Counted from the stretch's first letter, positions 47,301 through 64,000 are shown. The stretch is 64,000 bases of DNA from Latrodectus hesperus (GCA_037975125.1 CM075856.1:6023078-6087077), one strand, 5' to 3'. The notes: a model not told the origin generated them from the letters alone. Made by a program: numbers and translations.

Positions 47301-50300
47301 CAAAGCAATGTCAGAAAATCAAGAATGTATCGACAAGCAGGATAAATATTTTCTAAATAATACATTTGTAATATTTAAAAATGGATTTACCAAAAATAAT
47401 AGCATTCAGTTTGAGTGAAATATGTTAATTATAGCAAAAACTTTATAGTTTTTGAAGAATTTACATAAAAAAAATAAATAAAAATAAGATAGATTGGAAT
47501 GATATATAACCATAAATTTATATTCATTGACCTAAAAACAACAAAATATGTGGAATAAATTAAAGTCATTATCATGAGAATGTTGGGAAAAATATTATTG
47601 CAACCATTTTAAATAAATACAAAAAAGATTTAAAAAGAAAAATAACTGTACTTAAAAGATCCATGTAGGAAAAAAAGGAATTGCATTTCTAATATGTTTA
47701 TTCCAAATACATACAAAAATAATCAGATCGAATGTTTAAATAAAGATTTTTTGAAGTAAAAATAACTTACAATAAAAGAGGAGTTACACATGTAGTGTAG
47801 TTGAAGAAGTAATTCAGAAATCATTATCTACTCTTATTGCAACAAAATATTCTGTAAATATAATAAAGTTAAAATAAGTCTGTATGCATACTTGACAAAG
47901 TGAAAAATATTTTATAATGAAAAAAAAAAGATATTACTGATTACAAAGACTTTTAGGTAAATAAGAGATTCTTTTTACCTTTATAAACTTTTTAAAACAT
48001 GTGTACAAAATTTATATTAATTGGAATATATTTATAGATAAATATCATAAAAAAATTAAAAATTCCAACTATAATAGTTGAAAAATTTTCTATTTTTTTT
48101 ATAAGAAATATGTTTAATTTATGATCAAGAAAGTGTATAGACTTTAAATAATAAGCCATGCAGAGCAAACTATATATAAAGTATTTGACATTGAAAATGA
48201 CTTTTGCAGTACAATAAAAATAATTTTTAATGGCAAGATAAATATTACATACATACATTCAAGCTGCTAAATGTAAGATTAAGTAACATAAAAATTTACG
48301 CAAGAATATGCACTAAAAAAAATAAAAATGGTAGTACCAATTTTAAAACTTATTTCTCTTGGCATAAAATAAAAACACACTTCTGAGAAAAGGTCCTTTA
48401 GTATCAGATACTGCAAAAAATAACCTAAATGCACAAATTCTAGGAAAATTTAGTTTTATATTACTTATTTTCTGTTAATAACACTTCCAGAATATTCTTG
48501 TTAAAAATCTTGCGACATTGTAGTAGAATTAAAAAATAAACATTAATATTTTAGAATAGTCTTATCATTTATATTTAATTAAAGGCGAAATGGAATATAT
48601 GAGAAAGGGGAAATTATTAGACTAAGAAACAATGAAGGAACAGAAGTATATTTCATAATACAAGCAAATATCAGCTCAGATAAAAAAATTTTAATTAAAT
48701 GTATTAGTAAAGATAAAATTTCCATGCTGTTAAAAAAAAAAAAAAAAAAACTTTAATAAACTTCTGATAATTTTGACATACATAAAAAGATTTTCGAAGT
48801 ATTCCTCTTAAATGTTATATGAAAATAAAAGCAAATAGAAAATAATGCTACAGCAAAGGACAAAAAATATTTTAAAGGGGAAAATGGTTCTCAAAGCAAT
48901 GTAAAAAAACAGGAATGTATCGACACAAGCAAGATAAATCTTCTGCCATTTCTAAATAACACATATATAATATTTAAAGAGGGATTTACCTTAAATAATA
49001 GCATTCATTTTCAGGTAAATATGCTAATTATTGCAAAAAATTTATAGTTTTTGAAGAATTTATTTAACAAAAAATAAGATAGATTGGAATGATATATAAC
49101 CATAAGTTTATATTCATTGACATACCAACGACAAAATATGTGGAATAAATTAAAGTCATTATCATGAGAATGTTGGGGAAAATATTATTGCAACCATTTT
49201 AAATAAATACAAAAAAGATTTAAAAAGAAAAATAACTATACTTAAAAGATCCATGTAGGAAAAAAAGGAAATGCATTTCTAATATGTTTATCCCAAATAT
49301 ATACAAAAATAATCAGGTCGAATGTTTAAATAAAGATTTTTTGAAGTAAAAATAACTTACAATAAAAGAGGAATTACACATGTAGTGTAGTTGAAGAAAT
49401 AATTCAGAAATCATTATCTACTCTTATTGCAACAAAATATTCTGTAAACATAATAAAGTTAAAATAAGTCTGTATGCATACTTGACAAAGTGAAAAATAT
49501 TTTATAATGAAAAAAAAGATATTACTGATTACAAAGACTTTTAGGTAAATAAGAGATTCTTTTTACGTTTATTAATTTTTTAAAACATGTATACAAAATT
49601 TATTTTAATTGGAGTATATTTATAGATAAATATCACAATAAAAATTGAAAATTCCAACTATAACAGTTGAAAAATTTTCTATTTTTTTCATAGAAACATG
49701 TTTAATTTATGATCACCAAATTGTATCAACATTAGATCATTAACCATTCACAGTAAACAATTTAATAAGTATTTTACATTGAAAATGACATTTGCAGTAC
49801 AATAAAAACTCAAAATTTTAATGGCAAGAAATATATTACATACATACATTCAAGCTGCTAAATGTAAGATTAAGTAACTTAAAACATTTGGCCAAGAATA
49901 TGCACAAAATAAAACTAAAAATGGTAGTATCAATTTTAATACTTGTTTCTCTTGGCATAAAATAAAAATACACTTTTAAGAAAAGGTCCTTTTATTTCAG
50001 ATAATTCAAAAATAAAAAAATCCTAAATGCACAAATTGTAAGAAAATTTAGTTTTATTTTACTTATTTTTAGTAAATAACACCCATAAAGCATTCTTCTT
50101 AAAAATCTTACAACATTGTAGTACAATTTAAATTTTAACAAACACTATAATAATTTAGAATAGTCTTATCTGATTAATAAAAGACAAAATGGAATATAAT
50201 ATTAAAATGGAGAAACTTTTAGAATAACAAACACTGAAAAAACAGAATGATATTTTATAATACAAGCAAGTTTTACGTCAAATTAAATATTTTGAACAAA

Positions 50301-53300
50301 TATATTAGAAATGATAAAATTGGCATGAAAAGAAAGTGATATTTAATAAACTTCTGAAAATTTTGACAAACGTAAACCACATTTAAGAGCCTCAAGTTAA
50401 AATTTAATTTACACATTATTAACAAATTGAAAATTTAATAACACTCATTTCATACAAGCATTGTATCAAAACAGTATATAATTAAAGTGCATGCTTTTTC
50501 AACAATAAGAAAGAATAATCAAATCAATTTTACAGAGATTACTTTGTATCAAAGGTAAGAAAACAAATTGCAAACTAATATCACACTGATCAAAGATGAG
50601 AAATGCAGCAAAGATTTTCGAAGTTTTCTAATTAAATGTTTTATGAAAATAAAGCCAAATGGAAATTTATGCTACATCAAAGGACAAAATATATTTTAAA
50701 ATGGAAAATGATTGTCAAAACAATGCAAGAAAATCAAGAATGTATCGAAAAGCAGAATAAATTTTTTCTAAATAATACATTTATAACATTTAAAGGGGGA
50801 TTTACCAAAAATAATAGCATTCATTTTAAGTGAAATATGTTAATTATAGCAAAAAAATTTATAGTTTTTGAAGAATTTACGTCAAACAAAAAAGATAGAT
50901 TGGAAAGATTTATAACCTTAAGTTTCTATTCATTGACATACCAACGACAAAATGTGTGGAATAAATTAATGTCATTATCAGGAGAATGCTGGGAAAAATA
51001 TTATTCCAACCATTTTAAATAAATACAAAAAATGAAACAGATTTAAAAAGAAAAATAACTGTACTTAAAAGATCAATGTACGAAAAAAAAGAATTGCATT
51101 TCTAATATGTTTATTCCAAATATATACAAAAATAATCAAGTCAAATGTTTAAATAAAGATATTTTGAAGTAAAAATAACTTACAATAAAAGAGGAATTCC
51201 ACATGTCAAGTAGTTGAAGAAATAATTCAGAAATCATTATCCACTCTTATTGCAACAAAATATTCTGTAAATATAATAAAGTTACAATACGTCTGTATTT
51301 ATACTTGACAAAGTGAAAAATATTTTATAATGAAAAAAAAAAAAAGATATTGTTTACAAAGACTTTTAGGTAAATAGGAGATTCTTTTTACATTTATAAA
51401 TTTTTTAAAACATGTTTACAAAATTTATATTAATTGGAGTATATTTATAGATAAATATCATAAAAATTAAAAATTCCAACTAAAACAGTTGAAAAAATTT
51501 CAATTTTCTTCATAAAAACATGTTTAATTTATGATCATGAAACAGTAACAACATTAAATAATAAGCCATGCAGAGCAAACTATTTATAAAAATTTGGACA
51601 TTGAAAATGACATTTGTAGTACAATAAAAACACAAAACTTTTAATGGGATAAACTATATTACATGCATACATTCAAGCAGCTAAATGTAAGATTAAGTAA
51701 CATAAAACAAACATTTAGCCAAGAATATGCACTAAATAAAACTGAAAATGGTAGTATCAATTTTAAAACTTGTTTCTCTTGGCATAAAATAAAGACACTT
51801 CTGAGAAAAGGTCCTTATATTTCAGATAATTCAAAAAAAAAATCCTAAATGCAAAAATTCTAGGAAAATTAATTTTTATTTTACTTATTTTAAGTTAGTA
51901 ACACCCCTAAAGTATTCTTCTTAAAAAGCTAACAACATTGAAGTACAATTAAAATGTAAACAAACACTATAATAATTTAGAATAGTCTCATCATTTATGT
52001 AATAAAAAACAAAATGCAATATAATATTAAAATTGAGAAACTTTTAGACTAACAAACAATGAAAGAACAGAATTATATTTTATAATACAAGCAAATATCA
52101 GCTCAAATTAAAGATTTTTAATTAATTAAATATATTAGTAAAGATAAAAAATTTAATAAACTTCTGAAAATTTTGACATACGTAAAAAAATTTTCGAAGT
52201 ATCCTCTTAAATGTTATATGAAAATAAAAGCAAATAGAAAATAATGCTACAGCAAAGGACAAAAAATATTTTAAAGGGGAAAATGGTTCTCAAAGCAATG
52301 TAAAAAAACAGGAATGTATCGACACAAGCAAGATAAATCTTCTGCGATTTCTAAATAACACATACATAATATTTAAAGAGGGATTTACCAAAAATAATAG
52401 CGTTCAGTTTAAGTGAAATATGTTAATTATAGCAAAAAATTTATAGTTTTTGAAGAATTTACATAAAAAAATATTAATAAAAATAAGATAGATTGGAATG
52501 ATATATAACCATAAATTTATATTCATTGACCTAAAAACGAAAAAATATGTGGAATAAATTAAAGTCATTATCATGAGAATGTTGGGGAAAATATTATTGC
52601 AACCATTTTAAATAAATACAAAAAAGATTTAAAAAGAAAAATAACTGTACTTAAAAGGTCAATGTAGGAAAAAAAGGAATTGCATTTCTAATATGTTTAT
52701 AATAAATATATACAAAAATAATCAAGTCGAATATTTAAATAAAGATTTTTTGAAGTAAAAATAACTTACAATAAAAGAGGAATTCCAAATGTTCAAGTAG
52801 TTGAAGAAATAATTCAGAAATCATTATCCACTCTTATTGCAACAAAATATTCTGTAAATATAATAAAGTTACAATAAGTCTGTATGCATACTTGACAAAG
52901 TGAAAAATAATTTATAATAAAAAAAAAGATATCACTAATTACAAAGACTTTTAGGTATATAAATGATTCTTTTTACATTTATTAATTTTTAAAACATGTA
53001 TACAAAATTGATATTAATTGGAGTACATTTATAGATAAATATCACTATAAAAATTAAAAATTCCAACTATAACAGTTGAAAAATTTTCTGTTTTCTTCAT
53101 AGAAAACTGTTTAATTTATGATCATGAAACTGTATCAACATTAAATAATAAGCCATGCAGAGCAAACTATTTATAAAGTATTTGTCATTGAAAATGTCAT
53201 TTGCAGTACAATAAAAACTCAAAATTTTTAAATGCAAGAAATATAATACATACATACATTCAAGCTGCTAAATGTAAGATTGAGTAACATAAACCATTTA

Positions 53301-53650
53301 GCCAAGAATATGCACTAAATAAAACTGAAAATGGTAGTATCAATTTTAGAACTTGTTTCTCTTGGCATAAAATAAAAACGCAACACTGAGAAAAGGTCCT
53401 TTAGCTTCAGATAGTTCAAAAAAACAATCCTAAAGCACAAACTCTAGGAAAACTTTCTTTTATTGTACTAATTTCTGTTAATAAAACTCATAAAATTTTC
53501 TTCTTAAATATCTTGCAATATTGTAGTAGAATTTATAAACACTATAATATTTTAGAATAGTCTTATCATTTATTAAATAAAAGGCAAAATAGGATATAAT
53601 ATTAATAAGGAGAAATTTTTAGACTAAGACACAAGAAGGAACAGAAGTAT
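44310..53650. repeat. Tandem array of 1.83- and 1.59-kb units with higher-order structure
   Basis: The anchor AAAACATG...TACAAAATT..ATTAATTGGA recurs at 44326, 46155, 47994, 49582, 51407 and 52991, giving spacings of 1829, 1839, 1588, 1825 and 1584 bp and a final partial unit of about 660 bp. Units 3 and 5 share the same deletion of about 240 bp (junctions near 48785 and 52190) and private variants such as ACAAGCAAGATAAATCTTCT, so a short-plus-long pair has been duplicated. Very AT-rich with no conserved long reading frame; small ORFs recurring in several units are not maintained. Resembles a long-period satellite; function unknown. Confidence 0.9.
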
Positions 53651-53782
53651 TCTCTAGTTTTAATAAAATAGGAAGCCCTCTGAATGAAATTTTATTGAAA
53701 AATTAAATAACTCGCCCAGCCGAGAAAGAACGGTTGCTTCGAAGAAATATCCTATAGTATTTTCTTTGTAGTTTCTCCGCCA
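53651..53782. other. Junction between tandem array and Tc1 element
   Basis: Array homology ends near 53650. The following bases include a less AT-rich patch (CTCGCCCAGCCGAGAAAG) of unknown origin, directly before the TA where the Tc1 element begins. Confidence 0.35.
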
Positions 53783-54041
53783 TACATTGAGTGTAAAAAG
53801 TAATAGTACAGTATGACAATTCATTTAAAAGAGATCCGTTCATAAAAATTATAGACATAAATTCCATTTTAATTAACTATAAATATATAATAGAACATAT
53901 TTTCACTAGTTTCATGGGAAATTTACACAAAAGTAGTTTTATACATGAATAAATATTTACAAAACTGAAACAATTCAACATCTTGTGATGTAAAAAGTAT
54001 TCGTACATCAGGTATATATTGACCAATACAATCGTAATATT

Positions 54042-55067
<1,026 letters not shown>

Positions 55068-55084
55068 TACAGAATTTCTAGTTC

Positions 55085-55142
55085 CTCACTACATTAAAAT
55101 TTCCACTGAAGAACCTTTTAGTGGAAATTTTAATGTAGTGAG
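55085..55142. repeat. Perfect 23-bp hairpin upstream of Tc1 transposase
   Basis: Arms 55085-55107 and 55120-55142 are exact complements separated by a 12-nt loop. It lies 18 bp upstream of the transposase start codon on the minus strand, so it would form a hairpin in the 5' UTR of the transcript. Confidence 0.85.
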
Positions 55143-55514
55143 TAGTAATTTTTTAATGTAGTAGTAATTTTAAAGTAATGATTTTAAGAAACTTACAAGA
55201 TGACGTCAATTAACTACATCTTAATGGCCGAACCAATCACAAAATATAATTTTAAAAAATTGCATTTCTTTTAGTGTACGAATACTTTTTACACCACAAG
55301 ATGTTGGATTGTTGCAGTTTTGTAAATATTTATTTATGTATAAAAAAATTGTGTAAATTTCACATGAAACTAGTGAAAATATTATATTTATTATGTATTG
55401 AAAATGTTATGTATTTATAATTAATTAAAATGGAATTTATGTTTATAATTTTTATGAACGGATATCTTTTAAATCGATTGTCGTACTATACGAATACTTT
55501 TTACACTCACTGTA

Positions 55515-55960
55515 CATACTCTGCGATGTATGATGAGTCGAACTAACTAGGCACAGGATTAGTACCCCGTACACATAGATCTTTCAGATATATATTAGAT
55601 TATTGACAGACCCAAATGACAATCCTAAATAATATAGCTTTAAAAAAATTCAAACAACATAGTTTTCCAAAATATGAAACAATATTTTAAGAATTTAGGC
55701 AATATATCTTCCTAAAATTGGAGATTATATAACTTTAAAAAAATTCCAAGTCCATTAACGGGAACATTAACATAGCAAATTCTTAAATTGTAAACAAATA
55801 AAATTACTCCTTAAACGCAAGGATTTCACACAAAACGAATTTCGCGCTTGTCATACGATAGAACGAAAATCTCGTCATACAAACACATTCCGAACCGCTA
55901 CGCCAGTTTCGAGCACTTTATCGCACGCTTGGCGCATTTTACCCTCTGTACAGTTGAGAA
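55515..55960. other. Non-coding sequence between Tc1 element and SINE
   Basis: The patch near 55810-55950 has several CpGs (TTTCGCGCTTG, GCTACGCCAG, CGCACGCTTGGCGC) but no recognised feature. Confidence 0.35.
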
Positions 55961-55971
55961 CTACTAGAATA

Positions 55972-56156
55972 GGTTGGTTGGTTGGTTTGTTTGTCGCTCA
56001 ACGGTCATTTTTTGCACACGAGGGCTAATTAGACCGGGACTTACGGTTTAAAGTGGAATCCGAACCATTACAAACATCCATGCCCAAGGTGGGATTCGAA
56101 CCCATGAACTGTTGAACCGAAGGAAAGAGCGCTAACCATTCGGCTGCCAGCTCGGC
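55972..56156 (-). mobile_element. tRNA-derived SINE, copy 3
   Basis: Same family as copies 1 and 2, minus orientation. In plus sequence it starts with the tail complement GGTTGGTTGGTTGG and ends CTGCCAGCTCGGC, with box B as GGATTCGAACC. An 11-bp duplication, CTACTAGAATA, flanks it (55961-55971 and 56160-56170). Its longer AACC-repeat tail matches the tail type of the LINEs here. Confidence 0.9.
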
Positions 56157-56286
56157 CTACTACTAGAATATATTTTAAATTACTAGGCGCAGTAATTTAA
56201 AATGTAACTGTGATTATATATAATCGAAAAAATATTTTAATAAGGCTTGTGGAAAAATGTGAAAATGGGTTCACATAATTAATTTA

Positions 56287-56324
56287 AAGTTTAGCTTCTA
56301 AATTTAAATTTAGAAGCTAAACTT
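56287..56324. repeat. Perfect 38-bp palindrome
   Basis: AAGTTTAGCTTCTAAATTT is followed directly by its exact complement. With one bulged base the symmetry continues outward for several more bases. No spacer is present. Confidence 0.85.
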
Positions 56325-56329
56325 AAATT

Positions 56330-57660
56330 AATTTAAAGTCAAATAATTACATCCACAGTATTTTAAATTACAAAATAAATTTATATTATCATGAAGAATT
56401 TTTTAATAATTCATTTAAAAACAATTTTATTTTTATATAGTTTTATTATTTTAACAGTAATCCAGAACACAAAATTTATAGAAATTATACATATAAAAAC
56501 TATATACTTACTTTAATCTTAAAATTTTATCTCGAAATTTAAGACATTTAATTTTTAAATAACCAGTTTAATTTTCAGTTTTGATTGATAGAAAATTCAC
56601 TTTAATATCTTACTAAATGTAGACTAACTGCTCTGAAAATCGCAGTTTGTTAGGTTGATTTAAATGTAAAAAGGTAGAAAAAAATATAAAATCAGCATAT
56701 TATTTAACATAAAAGAAATTTATTCATCAAACTGTGACTACACTGATAAAAACGTTTCTGAAGAATTTCAGAAAAAAAAAATGAAAATTTCTTTAATTTG
56801 TGGAGTATTTTCGAAAATAAATTTGTTAGCATTTTTTGCAGATGAGTAATTTATCATTATATTTTATTTTGAGTATTTTAATGAATTCAAACTTGATAGG
56901 ATCTGTTATGAAATATAATGCTTATCAGTATTTGTAGTTATATTGAAGCATACTAAGTAATTTGAATTTATTAGGCTGCACATAGGAAATTTTATTTCCG
57001 ATTTCTTTCTTGGATTTGAAGATGTTTGGACAGAATATCAAACTACTATGAAATATCAAAGTAAACTTTGTTATCTATTTACAATGAGTTTCTTAAACTT
57101 AAGTGCATATTCAGAAATTATAATAAGGGTAAAGAAAAACTAGACTGGTTTTATTTCATAAATATATAAATACCTTAATCGAAAAACTTGATTAAATTAC
57201 TTTCAAGAGAAAACAGTAGCAGTTAGACATGAAAAGATATAGCTTCAATTGTTAAATTTATGCAATCACATTAAGTACTTGCATATTAAAGAACATCATA
57301 TTTTATTAAATTTTAATTTACCTGAAAGATTTACGAGCTTCATTCCATTTTTTTTTATCCAAAAATATTGTTTCGTTTGTTTTAAATTATGAACAGAAGT
57401 ATCATATCTCTTAACTTTTTCTTTCGGTATCCTTAAGAAAAACGCTAAAAAAAAACATATCTTTATAAACTATACCTATAGATTTTATGCAATTAACAAG
57501 TTCGGAATACCCATGTAAGCAGTACGGAACTTTGTCGTTAATGAGTTGCACAAATTATTTATTTGGTATAAAGCCTAGATCTGCGGTGGTTGTAGCATAT
57601 AATTTTTCTCATTTAAGCAACTTAAACTTATTTCAATAACCAGACCTAAATTATTTTAAG
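56330..57660. other. AT-rich non-coding sequence
   Basis: No gene or recognisable mobile element. Confidence 0.35.
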
Positions 57661-58470
57661 TCTTAGTATTTTTGCCAATCAAACCAATTGTACACAGTCA
57701 ACCACCTCATAAATTTGAATATTGGTTAAGTGACATGGTCAACAACTGAATTGGTACGCTCCTATCCACACCACGTAACACCAGCCAAAAAAGTTTACAT
57801 TCTAAAGAATTTTTTTTAATCTGCATAACTAATTTTCAGTATGATGGTCTTTAGCTAAGTCATATATCGCCCCCACTATATTTCCGTTACGAGAATGACA
57901 CCTTTCCTACCACGGCCTTAAGAATCGAACGTATTTATTTTTTTTCATCTATATGCAATTATTAATACCTATTTGTATTGAAGTAGAAGATTCGATTCCT
58001 GACTTAAGCTAAAAATTGTCATGCACAGAGGGGCTATGTAATTTATAACTTCCGTACAGTCCGATGTCTCTCCACAAGTGTGGTGATGATTGCAGAATTT
58101 CAGCTCAGGTGTCAGATCCATCACATGACCGTGGTTCAAAATTATGAGGTGGTTGGCTGTATCAAACAGCTTCAATTGGAAAAATAAGCAGCGGAGGACA
58201 TGCTGGGATAATCTAGTTTTTGTATAATTATAACACCATATTTATTTGGTTATAACATTGTGATGCATTTACGGCTGTTTATTTCTGCAAACGAAAACTC
58301 CAATCAAAACCTAACCACTTCGTAATTTTACCCATGGTCAAGTGATAAGATCTATACTTAAAAAATGCCACCTTTCTCACCTCTCCACTACAAAGTAAAT
58401 TGGGGTGAGAGCGATGTATTTCTTCCTAAGCTGCAAATGCTTCAGCTTGTTCACAATTAGTTAATTTAAA
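57660..58470. mobile_element. Cluster of three copies of a second SINE-like repeat in alternating orientation
   Basis: The core CATGACCGTGGTTCAAAATTATGAGGTGG (positions about 58122-58150, plus) recurs in complement near 57703-57745 and again near 58305-58345, each followed by a TTGATTGG-like or TTCAATTGG motif. Upstream of two copies is a box-B-like GATTCGATTC, suggesting a tRNA-derived head. Copies are diverged; exact ends and target duplications were not resolved. Confidence 0.5.
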
Positions 58471-58532
58471 TTCAAATCCTAGATTTCTAGATAAATTCAT
58501 GAATGTATATGATTATTTACGAAAATCTGGGT

Positions 58533-58536
<4 letters not shown>

Positions 58537-58613
<77 letters not shown>
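58537..58613. repeat. (TA)n microsatellite, left of Tigger insertion
   Basis: Continuous TA repeats up to the first base of the Tigger element. Confidence 0.95.
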
Positions 58614-61481
<2,868 letters not shown>

Positions 61482-62029
61482 TACTTATATATATCTTTCT
61501 ACAGTACTTAATCTTGCTTGTCTTATTAAGACAGTTTCTTTTTCCTTAAATGATATTTTGCAATTCAAATACTAATAAAATACTATTATTTACAAAGAAA
61601 ATATTTCTTTTAGGGCGTTTGATTTATATATATATTTCCGACTTCAGATATGGGATGATTGTCTGTTGCATTTTGCGAATTTTTCTGACGTATAACTACT
61701 GCATTTAGAAACTCATTTATAATGATTACCCTACAATTATATTTTGTTGATTTTACGGATATATACTGCTAATTGATTAACATTGGAAAATTATGTAATG
61801 GCAATAAAAAATAATATTTATTGTGCGTAAACAAGGACATGAAAATAAAATGATTAAATTTACAAGCATTTTAGTGGTTTAGAAAAGTACGAAATTAGAA
61901 GAAACAGTTACAACCCCTGGTAACTAAAATGGCCCTTACCTAATAGCATGGCATCTAAATAGTTTTGAATGACTGAAATAGACAAGTCATTTCATGTGGT
62001 CTCAAATCTATGCCACGCTTAATCAACCT

Positions 62030-62425
62030 TAGTACCTTAAAAGAGTTGGCAGACAGATTCTAAGAAACCCTTGAATCATGGATGCTTTTAATTGGTGAGA
62101 GGTCTGGATACCATCTAGGCTAAGACAATAATAGTTAGAAAACGAGTACAACATGTGTTTCTGCATTATCTTGTTGAAAGATGGCTTTTTGCAGGCCTTA
62201 AAGAAAAGGGACTACAATTGGCTGTTAGCGAGGAATCGATCACTGCTTTAATTACTGTTGATTCGAAAAGACATGTGCGTATGGTTTTCCGATGACATGT
62301 TATAAATCCCGGAGCAATGTTCCTATGATGATATCGAATGCAACCATCCAACAAGTATCTTCTTTGGAGACTCCAGACACATGCTATGGTATCAAAATGT
62401 ATCATGAAGAACAAGAACTCGTGTG
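62030..62425 (-). pseudogene. Tc1/mariner transposase fragment
   Basis: On the minus strand, 62425-62166 gives SLQRRYLLDGCIRYHHRNIAP, where family members have W..RGERY..... G..PG.MVWG. After a frameshift come KAIFQQDNAETHVV (catalytic Asp block, near 62140-62185) and YPDLSPIKSIHD (SPDLSPIENIWD-like, near 62085-62115), with the catalytic Glu changed to Lys. No N-terminus or terminal repeats were found. It differs from the Tc1 copy at 54-55 kb. Confidence 0.7.
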
Positions 62426-62429
62426 AAAA

Positions 62430-62898
62430 GACGACATCCTGTATCGAGTTTTATCATTAGACTCACTAGACTCGTCATCTGTTTTGTTGGAAAAAAAGAA
62501 AAGCAGGAGAAAAATTGCGATTCATCTCAATATTTCATAAAAAAAAAAAAAAATTAGAATATAATTATGCTATTTGAAATTATAGTTTCGTTGTTTTTTA
62601 AACAAGGTATGAATATTTATAAGTAAATAAAGCAATCTAGTTTAATCAATAAGGAATACCATTTATTTCAATTTTGTAGTTTAATCTCATTAAAATGTTA
62701 ATTTATTCTAATTTTTTTTAGATACTGGAAAACCTTTTTTCAGTAAATAATATGTTCATTTAGAATTTCACTGTCAGATTAAGTTGAATAGAAGGAATGT
62801 AATATGTAGAGGAAAGGTAAAGAAATGAGCTATATAACTTTCTGTGTTTAAACAGGGAATCTAATCCAAAACATTTCAAAAGGCTCAAAATTCCCCCC

Positions 62899-62901
<3 letters not shown>
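62430..62901. other. AT-rich non-coding sequence
   Basis: Nothing recognised. Confidence 0.35.

Positions 62902-62955
<54 letters not shown>
62902..62955. repeat. (TA)n microsatellite
   Basis: About 54 bp of TA repeats. Confidence 0.95.
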
Positions 62956-62958
<3 letters not shown>

Positions 62959-63437
62959 AATTCTATCATCAATGTTGTTGCATAAGCAAATTTTAAATAT
63001 TTGTGAGAACATTTAATAGCCTTATGAATACTTCGGACTTTGCATGTATTCCAAGATATAACTTTTGTACAGAATGGGGGTGAAGAACTAGTTAAAATCC
63101 TCAGAGTATGGCACAAAAGCATGCATTTTTTTTCCTGTTCTATTTATAAATTTTGATGTAATGGTATCTAGACTATACTGAAATATTATTCTCACCTTTT
63201 TAAATATTGTGGTTTGCATACTTTAGGGTATATGTATATAAATAGCAGAAAGGCTTTTTGTAAATAATGCATGTAAGATTTCTGCCGTTTAGATTGTGAA
63301 AATGGCTATATGTATTTTAACTTTAAATTCGTTATTTTCATTTAAAAGTTGTTGTTACTGCTTATGACACTTGGACAAGCCAAGCTCGCTATGCCGTCAT
63401 TTAAAAGTAGATTTTAGGATTGAAATACTATAAATTG

Positions 63438-63442
<5 letters not shown>

Positions 63443-63520
<78 letters not shown>
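63443..63520. repeat. (TA)n microsatellite
   Basis: About 78 bp of TA repeats. The rest of the window to 64000 is AT-rich with no recognised feature. Confidence 0.95.
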
Positions 63521-63522
<2 letters not shown>

Positions 63523-64000
63523 TCCCCTCGCGTTCAAATATATTACTTACTCTGATACTGAAACCAGAATATCAAAAATTATACCCAAAATTAGAGGAAA
63601 TTAATTCAATATAGATTTTTACAAAATTAATGTTTTTTATTATAAAAATCAAAAATTTAACGATAAGAAAGAAAACATGTTCATGGGAATAATTTAAAAA
63701 CAAAGTTAGTCCTCTTTCAAATTATTTTGTAAGTTATATATATATACTTCTACAAACATCTAGACATTTATTTACTTTATTGAAGAAAATGTAAAAAATA
63801 TAATGAACTGAGATACGACCCATAAATATATTATACCCATAAATGTAATATTGGTAGCTTTATATATATATTTTTATTTTGTTATTTAAAAATTTCTTTT
63901 AACCTTGTGTTTATTAAGAATTTTAATATATTTAAATTTTGCGAAATTATTTTAAAGATTTTTATTTTGGAAGAATTTTCAATCGGAAAACAAAATACTT

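Noticed and set aside
44579..51848. Small open frames in tandem units, e.g. a near-identical frame at 44583 and 51663
   Set aside because: They repeat because the DNA unit repeats; frames are broken in sister units and show no protein-like conservation.
44310..53650. CRISPR-like array
   Set aside because: The repeats are 1.6-1.8 kb tandem units in a eukaryotic sequence, not short spaced repeats.
62760..63122. 120-codon minus-strand open frame
   Set aside because: Its core is a translated (TA)n tract and the rest has no recognisable domain.

Overview
The window looks like AT-rich nuclear DNA of an arthropod, most probably an arachnid such as a spider. This is inferred from the low GC, the spliceosomal introns, the many (TA)n tracts, and dead Jockey-type LINEs, Tc1/mariner, pogo/Tigger, piggyBac and P-element-like remnants. 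There is no operon structure, CRISPR array, rRNA or intact tRNA gene. Most reading frames are transposon debris or shadows of AT-rich repeats.

One host gene is convincing: a plus-strand, three-exon gene for a divergent Sm F-like protein (SNRPF family). Its exons are at 10818-10943, 38485-38607 and 41271-41456, all joined in phase 0. Intron 1 is about 27.5 kb and intron 2 about 2.7 kb. The Sm fold motifs are clear, but the acidic tail usual for Sm F is replaced by a Lys/His-rich tail, and exon 1 has two usable donors.

Layout. 1-10.8 kb: AT-rich DNA with a decayed LINE (about 2.04-4.26 kb) carrying a tRNA-derived SINE, and a 52-bp LINE 3'-end insertion at 7.57 kb. 11.6-21.6 kb: a nearly full-length dead Jockey-like LINE broken by another LINE 3' end, a P-element-like fragment, a 3.3-kb non-autonomous piggyBac-like element and a 326-bp solo LTR. 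26.4-27.7 kb: an internally deleted piggyBac. 28.3-29.1 kb: a TIR element with relatives at 39.4 and 43.7 kb. About 32.2-32.5 kb: an unusually CpG-containing island with NRF1- and YY1-like motifs. 33.2-34.6 kb: another LINE. 35.4 kb: another SINE. 42.4-42.9 kb: a mariner-type fragment and a LINE 5' UTR fragment.

44.3-53.65 kb is a tandem array of units of about 1.83 and 1.59 kb with a higher-order order long-long-short-long-short-partial. It is followed by a complete but dead Tc1 element with long TIRs (53785-55512), a SINE, a cluster of a second SINE-like repeat (57.66-58.47 kb), a complete but mutated Tigger/pogo element (58614-60889) inserted in a (TA)n tract, a Tc1/mariner fragment (62.0-62.4 kb) and several long (TA)n tracts.

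The Sm F-like gene would act in snRNP or other Lsm/Sm ring assembly. Everything else records successive insertion into its large intron and downstream flank.
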